Below are positions 6,567-12,219 of a DNA stretch of 16,008 nucleotides, piece after piece; positions within the stretch are counted from its first letter, which is position 1; every line of letters starts with the position of its first letter. The position numbers were made by a program, and so were the translations under genes. The notes under the pieces were generated by a model, which had not been told where the DNA came from, made no database searches, and worked only from the letters and a program-made list of their open reading frames with translations. Source of the DNA: TMED14 sp041192685 (lineage in GTDB: Bacteria > Bacteroidota > Bacteroidia > Flavobacteriales > Schleiferiaceae); the NCBI GenBank assembly GCA_041192685.1, contig JBEEMM010000019.1, positions 1-16,008 on the forward strand, written 5' to 3'.

Positions 6567-7273
6567 GTTCACAGGACGTCGATAAGTTGTTTCGCGATGC
6601 CCTCGACCAGGGTCAAGCTACTCCGCGCCCCGAGGCCTGGGCCCGCGTCGGCAAAGGCTTGCCCAAGGCTCAGCCCAAGCGCCGCACCTTGTGGTGGCCC
6701 TATGCGGCAGCCGCTTCGGTCGCTATTGCCGCGGTGAGCACTTGGTGGATTCAGGCTCCGCGGCCGGAGGCCGCAAGCAGCCAGTTGCTAGTTACTAGTA
6801 GTGAGCAACCAGCAACCAGCAACCAGCAGCAAGTAACCAGCAACCAGCAACCAGCAGCAAGCTACCAGCAACCATCAGCCAGCAGCAAGCAACCAGCTAG
6901 CAGCAGCCAGCAACCAGCAGCCAGCATCCTGATGCGGATGGATCGTTTTGACCTGGCTTTTTTGCCCCGCATGGAGGCAGAGTCCTTCGAAGAGCTCGTT
7001 CCCCTGCTGGACCGACAGGTCGTGGTTGCCGTTCAGGCTCCGTCACCGGAGGTTCCGCCCCCCCGATACCTGCAGTTGGCCGCCAACGTGCAAAACGTTT
7101 GGAGCGGCGTAAGACAATACCGCGAGGCCGAGGTGCCCGCAAACGTTTCCGTTGAAGTGCACTTGCCAGCGCCCGTGCTTCAGCGAATCAACCAAACCAA
7201 AATGCTGGCTTCAAACCTCAATCAATCCCTCAATCAATCATGGTCAACACTATATTCAAGGCGTTCACGTTAA
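6563..7273 (+). CDS. Putative anti-sigma factor with heptapeptide-repeat linker
   Basis: This 236-residue protein has a cytoplasmic N-terminus (1-42), one membrane helix (about 43-63, WWPYAAAASVAIAAVSTWWI) and a periplasmic part. The N-terminal stretch DKLFRDAL then PRPEAWARVGKGL resembles the short LF..L..PP..W..I...L segment common in proteins encoded beside Bacteroidota ECF sigma factors, so I infer that it holds the sigma factor at the membrane. No zinc-binding HxxxCxxC motif is present. Residues 71-122 are a low-complexity linker of six or more heptapeptides of the form xQQPAxS, encoded by a heptanucleotide array. The C-terminal 115 residues are unrecognised. The gene overlaps the sigma gene by 4 nt and the barrel gene by 34 nt. 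Function is inferred mainly from context and topology. Confidence 0.75.
   Translation: MSSQDVDKLFRDALDQGQATPRPEAWARVGKGLPKAQPKRRTLWWPYAAAASVAIAAVSTWWIQAPRPEAASSQLLVTSSEQPATSNQQQVTSNQQPAASYQQPSASSKQPASSSQQPAASILMRMDRFDLAFLPRMEAESFEELVPLLDRQVVVAVQAPSPEVPPPRYLQLAANVQNVWSGVRQYREAEVPANVSVEVHLPAPVLQRINQTKMLASNLNQSLNQSWSTLYSRRSR
6774..6927 (+). repeat. Array of 22 degenerate heptamers, consensus CCAGCAA
   Basis: From 6774 to 6927 the sequence divides into 22 consecutive 7-base units with no indel. Six or so are exactly CCAGCAA; others are CCAGCAG, CAAGCAA, CAAGTAA, CTAGTTA, CTAGTAG, CCAGCTA and similar. The array is wholly inside the putative anti-sigma gene and encodes residues 71-122. Because 7 and 3 share no factor, three units make 21 nt and the pure consensus encodes the same cyclic heptapeptide (QQPATSN) in all three forward frames. 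No run of identical units is longer than two, so the array is old or has been diversified. Confidence 0.9.
7217..7240 (+). repeat. Two 12-bp direct repeats before the barrel-gene start
   Basis: CTCAATCAATCC (7217-7228) is followed by CTCAATCAATCA (7229-7240), whose final A is the first base of the barrel gene's ATG. In the upstream gene the repeat encodes LNQS twice. It occupies the place where a ribosome binding site for the barrel gene would lie and contains no Shine-Dalgarno-like sequence. Confidence 0.8.
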
Positions 7274-8322
7274 GCGCCGTACTCGCCCTTTCGGGCACAG
7301 AACTTTGGGCCCAGGACGCGCCGCCGGCGATGCCGCAGGCTCCGACCGAAGCCCCTACCGCCGACACCAACGCGACCCGTGCTGAGCGCATGAGCGCTGA
7401 AATCGCCGCGGCAATAACCGAATACAGCAGAGACATGGCTGCGCTCCAGAAGCAGATCGCAGATAAGGACATCTCAAAAGAAGATGCCGAACGCCGCCGC
7501 AAGGAGCTGTCGAAGCGCCTCGAAGACCGCCTCGAGGCCATTGAAGAAATGGCTGAGGCCTGGGCCGACAACCTCGAGGAGTCTATTGAGAACCTGGAAC
7601 TTAACTTGGGCGAAGATCTGACCCTTAACATCAAGCCGTCGGAGCCCAAAAAGAAGAAGTTTAAAAAGAAGATTGATGGGTTGGTCATGCTTATCGGCAC
7701 TAACCAGCTTGTGGGAGCACCAATTGGTAGTAATTCCAACGATGTCTATTCGGGTAGCTGGAGCCCCGAGGGCGCCATTGCATCCACATTTGGACTCTAC
7801 TTCACGAACCAAGGCCGCTTGGGTCGCAGCCCTTTGTGGGCTCGTTCCGGGTGGGGATTTACCGCCTATACCTACGATTTTGGCCAGAATCTGCTGCAGT
7901 TTGATCCGCCAACCGGTGGATCTTATGAGCTGGTTCCGTCCAATGTGGATCTCCGCCGTTCCAACCTTTCGATGACCTATTTCGAGCTTCCCTTGTCGCT
8001 GGTGATTAACCCATCGCGCCGTGGCAATGGCCTTAGCCTTTCGGCCGGAGGCTTCACTGGAATTCGCCTCGGCGGAACCCGTCAGATTGTCTATCGCTCA
8101 GAGGGAATGGGCCGCGTTACCCAGAATACCAATGGCAATTTTTACGGCAGCCTATTTAGCTATGGGTTTCAGGCCGAACTGGGATACCGACGGTACACGG
8201 TCGGGTTGCGCCAGAATTTGAATAAGCCCTTCAATGAGGCCACTCTCCCGGCAAATATCTCTGCGGATTCCCAGCCGAATTTCTACAACGCATCCGCCTT
8301 CGCTACGGTGCGTCTCTTTTAG
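7240..8322 (+). CDS. Outer-membrane beta-barrel protein with periplasmic coiled coil
   Basis: The 360-residue precursor begins with a Sec signal peptide (about 1-25, hydrophobic TLSAVLALSG, probable cleavage after WAQ). A Pro/Ala-rich spacer (26-45) leads to a highly charged helical region (about 46-125, Glu/Lys/Arg/Ala-rich) that is probably a coiled coil. Next come a lysine cluster, EPKKKKFKKK, near 134-143, and a C-terminal part (about 145-360) of alternating hydrophobic strands and turns ending in RLF. A terminal aromatic residue and strand-rich C-terminus are typical of outer-membrane barrels, so it is probably an eight- to ten-strand barrel of the porin-like type seen in Bacteroidota. 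The ATG at 7240 is needed to include the signal peptide and lies 34 nt inside the preceding gene. It may be the target or the sensor arm of the sigma system. A palindromic terminator follows. Confidence 0.85.
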   Translation: MVNTIFKAFTLSAVLALSGTELWAQDAPPAMPQAPTEAPTADTNATRAERMSAEIAAAITEYSRDMAALQKQIADKDISKEDAERRRKELSKRLEDRLEAIEEMAEAWADNLEESIENLELNLGEDLTLNIKPSEPKKKKFKKKIDGLVMLIGTNQLVGAPIGSNSNDVYSGSWSPEGAIASTFGLYFTNQGRLGRSPLWARSGWGFTAYTYDFGQNLLQFDPPTGGSYELVPSNVDLRRSNLSMTYFELPLSLVINPSRRGNGLSLSAGGFTGIRLGGTRQIVYRSEGMGRVTQNTNGNFYGSLFSYGFQAELGYRRYTVGLRQNLNKPFNEATLPANISADSQPNFYNASAFATVRLF

Positions 8323-8343
8323 GTCCTAGGTTAAGGCAGGCCT

Positions 8344-8380
8344 AAAAAAAGAAACCCCGGGCTCGAGCCCGGGGTTTTTT
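8344..8380. terminator. Bidirectional intrinsic terminator (perfect palindrome)
   Basis: The core 8352-8377 is a perfect 26-bp palindrome: AAACCCCGGGCTC followed by its reverse complement, centred on CTCGAG. A run of seven A (8344-8350) precedes it and T6 (8375-8380) ends it, so both strands carry a GC-rich hairpin followed by a U-tract. It stops transcripts of the sigma/barrel cluster (plus) and of gdhA (minus, stop at 8400-8402). Confidence 0.93.
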
Positions 8381-8399
8381 ATTCGCAGTGAAGCAAAGC

Positions 8400-9755
8400 C
8401 TACATCACGCCCTGGTCGAGCATGGCGTCGGCTACCTTCACGAATCCGGCGAGGTTGGCACCCTTGACGTAGTCAATAGTTCCGTCTTCGCGCGCACCGT
8501 ACTTCACGCAGGAAGCGTGGATGCTCTTCATGATTCCATGCAAGCGCTGGTCTACCTCTTCGCGGCTCCAAGAGAGGCGCAGTGAGTTTTGGCTCATTTC
8601 GAGACCAGAGGTAGAAACACCGCCAGCATTTGCCGCCTTGCCGGGGCTAAACAAGATGCGCTTTGCCGAGAAGGCCTCAACGGCTTCGGGGGTGCAGGGC
8701 ATGTTGGCGCCTTCGGCCACTGCCTTCACGCCGTTGGCGATCAGGGCCTTGGCGTCGTCACCATGGAGTTCATTTTGCGTTGCGCAAGGCATGGCGATGT
8801 CGCAGGCAACAGTCCAGGGAGTCTTGCCGGCCACAAAAGATGCAGAAGGATACTTCTTGAGGTAGTCGCTGATGCGGCCGCGCTCCACGTTTTTGATGTG
8901 CATCACGTGGGCCAACTTCTCGGCGTTGATTCCGTCGTTATCGAGGATGTAGCCCGAAGAGTCGGACAGGGTCAGCACCCTAGCACCAAGCTCCGTCGCC
9001 TTTTCGGCGGCGTACTGGGCCACGTTACCTGAACCGGAGATCACGACTTTTTTGCCCTTGAAGCCGTCGCTTTTGGTGGCGAGCATTTCTTGCGCAAAGT
9101 AAACGGTACCGTAGCCGGTTGCCTCAGGGCGAATCAGCGAACCGCCCCAGTTCAGGCCCTTGCCGGTCAATACGCCGGTGAATTCGTTGCGGATGCGCTT
9201 GTACTGACCAAACATGTAGCCGATCTCGCGTCCGCCCACACCAATGTCACCAGCAGGAACGTCCGTGTCGGCACCAATGTGGCGCGAAAGCTCCGTCATA
9301 AAGGCCTGGCAAAAACGCATTACCTCGTTGTCGGACTTGCCCTTGGGATCAAAGTCCGAACCGCCCTTACCGCCGCCCATGGGCAGGGTCGTGAGCGAGT
9401 TTTTGAAAATTTGTTCAAAGCCGAGGAACTTCAAAACCGACAGGTTTACCGTTGGGTGAAAGCGGAGTCCGCCCTTATAGGGCCCAATGGCGCTGTTGAA
9501 TTCTACCCGGTAGCCGCGGTTTACGTGCACGTTGCCGGCGTCGTCGGTCCACGAAACGCGGAACATAATGGTGCGCTCCGGCTCGGTGATGCGCTCGAGA
9601 ATTCGCGCTTTTTTGTATTTCGGATTCTCCTCGATGAAGGGAATGACGGATTCGGCTACCTCGTGAACGGCTTGAATAAACTCAGGCTCAGCACCGTTAC
9701 GGGCTTTTGCCCAATCCATAAATTCTGAAATTGCTGCTTGATACTTAGGATTCAT
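8400..9755 (-). CDS. gdhA: Glutamate dehydrogenase, hexameric, probably NADP-dependent
   Basis: The enzyme interconverts 2-oxoglutarate plus ammonium and glutamate, usually in the assimilatory direction for this class, in the cytoplasm. The 451 residues match the roughly 450-residue bacterial hexameric GdhA. Visible are YKGGLRFHP (93-101), LPMGGGKGGSDFDPKG (124-139) with the catalytic lysine K130, the DVPAGDIGVGGREIGYM segment (165-181), and the Rossmann loop GSGNVA (241-246). The residue after the second Rossmann strand is Ser in LSDSSGY, which fits NADP(H) better than NAD(H); this is inference. It is divergent from thiL across a 45-nt gap containing a TACCTTTG box and shares the palindromic terminator with the barrel gene. 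Long plus-strand frames across it are shadows. Confidence 0.97.
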   Translation of the reverse strand: MNPKYQAAISEFMDWAKARNGAEPEFIQAVHEVAESVIPFIEENPKYKKARILERITEPERTIMFRVSWTDDAGNVHVNRGYRVEFNSAIGPYKGGLRFHPTVNLSVLKFLGFEQIFKNSLTTLPMGGGKGGSDFDPKGKSDNEVMRFCQAFMTELSRHIGADTDVPAGDIGVGGREIGYMFGQYKRIRNEFTGVLTGKGLNWGGSLIRPEATGYGTVYFAQEMLATKSDGFKGKKVVISGSGNVAQYAAEKATELGARVLTLSDSSGYILDNDGINAEKLAHVMHIKNVERGRISDYLKKYPSASFVAGKTPWTVACDIAMPCATQNELHGDDAKALIANGVKAVAEGANMPCTPEAVEAFSAKRILFSPGKAANAGGVSTSGLEMSQNSLRLSWSREEVDQRLHGIMKSIHASCVKYGAREDGTIDYVKGANLAGFVKVADAMLDQGVM

Positions 9756-9775
9756 AAAAGGGGTTGTTAATTCGG

Positions 9776-9783
9776 CAAAGGTA
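9776..9783 (-). promoter_or_regulatory. Bacteroidota-type -7 box upstream of gdhA
   Basis: The minus strand reads TACCTTTG (within TATACCTTTG), exactly matching TAnnTTTG, 20 nt before the gdhA ATG. It lies in the 45-nt gap shared with thiL; upstream promoter bases would extend into the thiL start. No TTG is seen at -33. Confidence 0.6.
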
Positions 9784-9800
9784 TAGCCGAAATTTGGGTC

Positions 9801-10847
9801 ATGATTGAAGATCCAAACCCACAGCGCACTCCCTTATCTGACCTAGGAGAATTTGGTTTAATTGAGCGATTAACCGCCGATATTGTGCACGTTCAGCCCT
9901 CGACCCTCGTGGGGGTGGGCGACGACGCGGCCGTTCTTAGGCCTGAGAAAGGCCAAGACCTGCTCTTGAGTACCGACATGCTCATCGAAGGGGTTCATTT
10001 TGACCTGTCTTATGTGCCAATGAAGCACCTGGGATACAAGGCCGCGGTGGTGAACTTCAGCGACATCTATGCCATGGGCGGACGACCTACCCAGCTCACC
10101 GTTTCTATGGCAGTGAGCAACCGCTTCCCGGTTGAGGCCCTGGACGAGATCTTTGGCGGCTTGCGCCAGGCCTGCCTGGCCTACGGGGTTGACCTCGTGG
10201 GCGGAGACACCACGTCGAACCCGAGCGGAATCGCGCTGTCGCTCACGGTCTTGGGCCAAGTAAATAAGGGTGAGGCCGTTATGCGCAGCGGCGCCAAGGC
10301 CACCGACCTCATCGTCGTCTCGGGCGACTTGGGCGGGGCCTACATGGGCCTTCAGGTGCTCGAGCGCGAGAAGGCGACCTACCTGGCCAATCCCAACCTG
10401 CAGCCCGACCTAAGCGACTACCAATACCCCATTGAGCGGCAGCTCAAGCCGGAGGCGCGCAAGGACATCATTGCCCTTCTGGGCGAACTAGGAGTCAAGC
10501 CGACCAGCATGATGGACATCAGCGACGGCCTATCGAGCGAGCTTCGCCACCTCACCAAGGCCAGCGGCCTGGGATGCGTCGTTTTTGAAGACAAACTCCC
10601 CATCGATCCGGTGGTGTTGCGCACCTGCGAAGAATTTGGAATCCATCCCGTCACGGCAATGATGAACGGCGGTGAGGACTATGAACTCGTCTTCACCGTG
10701 GCCCTAGAGGACTACGATAAAATCAAAGCAAATCCAAGCATCACCCCGGTAGGTCATATGACGGCCTCCTCTGGGGCTTACCTGGTCAACAAGAGCGGCG
10801 CCCACGTGGAGCTCTCTGCCCAAGGCTGGAAGGCGTTCAGCGTTTAA
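9801..10847 (+). CDS. thiL: Thiamine-monophosphate kinase
   Basis: ThiL phosphorylates thiamine monophosphate to thiamine diphosphate, the active cofactor, in the cytoplasm. At 348 residues it is near the family length and follows the PurM/ThiL fold. Visible motifs are GVGDDAAV (38-45), STDMLIEGVHF (57-67, metal and phosphate binding), NFSDIYAMGG (85-94), GGDT (134-137), DISDGLS (239-245) and NGGEDYEL (289-296). The GDDAAV and SDIxAMG pattern separates it from PurM and SelD. The ATG at 9801 is the first start and leaves a normal N-terminus (DLGEFGLIERL). It stands alone, divergent from gdhA and convergent with the lipoprotein gene, with no other thiamine genes nearby. No thiamine riboswitch fits in its short upstream region. 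Confidence 0.97.
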   Translation: MIEDPNPQRTPLSDLGEFGLIERLTADIVHVQPSTLVGVGDDAAVLRPEKGQDLLLSTDMLIEGVHFDLSYVPMKHLGYKAAVVNFSDIYAMGGRPTQLTVSMAVSNRFPVEALDEIFGGLRQACLAYGVDLVGGDTTSNPSGIALSLTVLGQVNKGEAVMRSGAKATDLIVVSGDLGGAYMGLQVLEREKATYLANPNLQPDLSDYQYPIERQLKPEARKDIIALLGELGVKPTSMMDISDGLSSELRHLTKASGLGCVVFEDKLPIDPVVLRTCEEFGIHPVTAMMNGGEDYELVFTVALEDYDKIKANPSITPVGHMTASSGAYLVNKSGAHVELSAQGWKAFSV

Positions 10848-10863
10848 CCATAACCTAGGTCAC

Positions 10864-10898
10864 AAAAAAAAGCCCGAGGCGCGAGCCCCGGGCTTTTT
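10864..10898. terminator. Bidirectional intrinsic terminator between thiL and lipoprotein gene
   Basis: Arms 10871-10880 (AGCCCGAGGC) and 10885-10894 (GCCCCGGGCT) enclose the loop GCGA, with a run of A upstream and T5 downstream. For the plus-strand RNA the stem has one A-C mismatch and a GNRA tetraloop. For the minus-strand RNA the same position becomes a G-U pair, giving an unbroken 10-pair stem. Both convergent transcripts can use it. Confidence 0.9.
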
Positions 10899-10914
10899 CA
10901 TTGGAATATCACGT

Positions 10915-11418
10915 TTACTTGATGAACGTCACCTCTTGCGTGAAGGTCTGTGAACCAAGGTCTGGATCGACAATGGTCTGGACGCTCCGCAGACGCAGGC
11001 TGGTTTCGAGGAAGCTCAGAATTTCGTAACCGTTCTTTTCACCGTCAGCCGTGATGTAGAGCGAGTCGGGAGTAACGCCACCGCCGTCAACGGCATACCA
11101 AGTTCCGTTGATGGTGTCCTGAATTTCAGTTCCGAACGATCCGAGGCCTGGAGCCGTGATCAGACCGCGCACGTCCATGTTCCAGTAGATGGTTTGGGTC
11201 TCGTCTTCGTTGATGGCCAAGTCCATATAGTTGTTTGGACGAATCAGCGAATCGGTAATGGTGATCGGTAGCGCGCCAACCGGCGTGATCACGGTGCCCG
11301 ACAGGCTGAGGTCGCTGAGGTTCCAGGTTCCCGAGAGCTGCTCGTCAAGGGTTCGTTCTTTTTGGCACGAAGCGAGAATAGCGATTGCGCCGGTGGCGAT
11401 GAGAAGGTTCTTTAGCAC
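10915..11418 (-). CDS. Small lipoprotein, lipocalin-like candidate
   Basis: The 167-residue precursor has a type II signal peptide (MLKNLLIATGAIAILASC) with lipobox LASC and lipidated Cys18, so it is membrane-anchored and faces the periplasm or cell surface. The first residues after Cys are QKER, which partly resembles the Q-K-acidic surface-export signal described for lipoproteins of some Bacteroidota. The mature part has LSGTWNLSDLSLSG, then alternating strands with repeated polar-hydrophobic patterning, resembling the single beta barrel of lipocalin-like Bacteroidota lipoproteins; this is a weak fold guess. The start is GTG at 11418, since an in-frame TAA lies just upstream and no ATG precedes the lipobox. 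It lies 54 nt downstream of sdhB on the same strand and could be cotranscribed with it. A role in succinate oxidation is not implied by its sequence. Confidence 0.82.
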   Translation of the reverse strand: MLKNLLIATGAIAILASCQKERTLDEQLSGTWNLSDLSLSGTVITPVGALPITITDSLIRPNNYMDLAINEDETQTIYWNMDVRGLITAPGLGSFGTEIQDTINGTWYAVDGGGVTPDSLYITADGEKNGYEILSFLETSLRLRSVQTIVDPDLGSQTFTQEVTFIK

Positions 11419-11472
11419 AGGTTCTTAGAGTTAGAATGGGATTGGTAGTCAAGGGCACAGAGCCCCCGCGAA

Positions 11473-12219
11473 CTATGAAATTAGGCTTGCTTTAAGGTAC
11501 TCGCGGTTCATGCGGGCAATGTTTTCGATCGAAATACCCTTGGGGCACTCCACCTCACAGGCTCCGGTATTGGTGCAGTTTCCGAAGCCCTCAAGGTCCA
11601 TTTGGTTAACCATGTTGCGCACGCGGTCTGCCGCCTCAACTTGCCCTTGGGGTAGTAGTGCGAATTGGCTCACCTTCGCGCTCACAAAGAGCATGGCAGA
11701 TGCGTTTTTGCAGGTGGCGACGCAGGCTCCGCAACCGATGCAAGTGGCGGCATCAAAGGCAGCGTCGGCGTCGTGCTTCTCGATGGGTGTAGCGTTGGCG
11801 TCGGGCAGGTTGCCCATGGTATTCACCGAAATGAATCCGCCGGCTTGAATAACTCGGTCAAAGGCACTGCGGTCCACCATCAGGTCGCGCACCACCGGGA
11901 AGGCCTTGGCCCTCCATGGCTCAACCGTAATGGTGTCGCCGTCTTTGAACTTGCGCATGTGAAGCTGGCAGGTGGTCACCCCGCGGTCTGGACCGTGGGC
12001 CTCGCCGTTGATGAACATGGAGCACATTCCGCAAATTCCCTCGCGGCAGTCGTGGTCAAAAACTACGGACTCGGTGCCCTGCGAAATGAGCTGCTCGTTG
12101 AGCACGTCCATCATTTCTAAAAAAGACATGTCGGGCGAAATATCGCGGACTTGGTAGGTGGCAAAGGAGCCAGTTTCTTTGGCGTTTTTTTGGCGCCAAA
12201 CTTTGAGCGTGAGGTTCAT
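11473..12219 (-). CDS. sdhB: Succinate dehydrogenase/fumarate reductase iron-sulfur subunit
   Basis: SdhB carries electrons from FAD in SdhA to the quinone site and heme in SdhC. The 248-residue protein shows the ferredoxin-type [2Fe-2S] set C58, C63, C66 and C84 (HDCREGICGMCSMF) and the two-cluster C-terminal domain. C160, C163 and C166 in CIGCGAC with C225 fit [4Fe-4S]. C170, C215 and C221 fit [3Fe-4S]. The cluster assignment is by homology with known SdhB proteins; all required cysteines are present. Its ATG shares one base with the sdhA stop codon (TAATG), implying coupled translation. Confidence 0.97.
   Translation of the reverse strand: MNLTLKVWRQKNAKETGSFATYQVRDISPDMSFLEMMDVLNEQLISQGTESVVFDHDCREGICGMCSMFINGEAHGPDRGVTTCQLHMRKFKDGDTITVEPWRAKAFPVVRDLMVDRSAFDRVIQAGGFISVNTMGNLPDANATPIEKHDADAAFDAATCIGCGACVATCKNASAMLFVSAKVSQFALLPQGQVEAADRVRNMVNQMDLEGFGNCTNTGACEVECPKGISIENIARMNREYLKASLIS

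Noticed and set aside
6774..6927. Possible CRISPR array
   Set aside because: Units are 7 bp with no spacers, and the block is translated in frame inside a gene.
8352..8377. Perfect palindrome as an operator or mobile-element end
   Set aside because: It lies between two convergent gene ends with A- and T-tracts on either side, which is fully explained by a bidirectional terminator.
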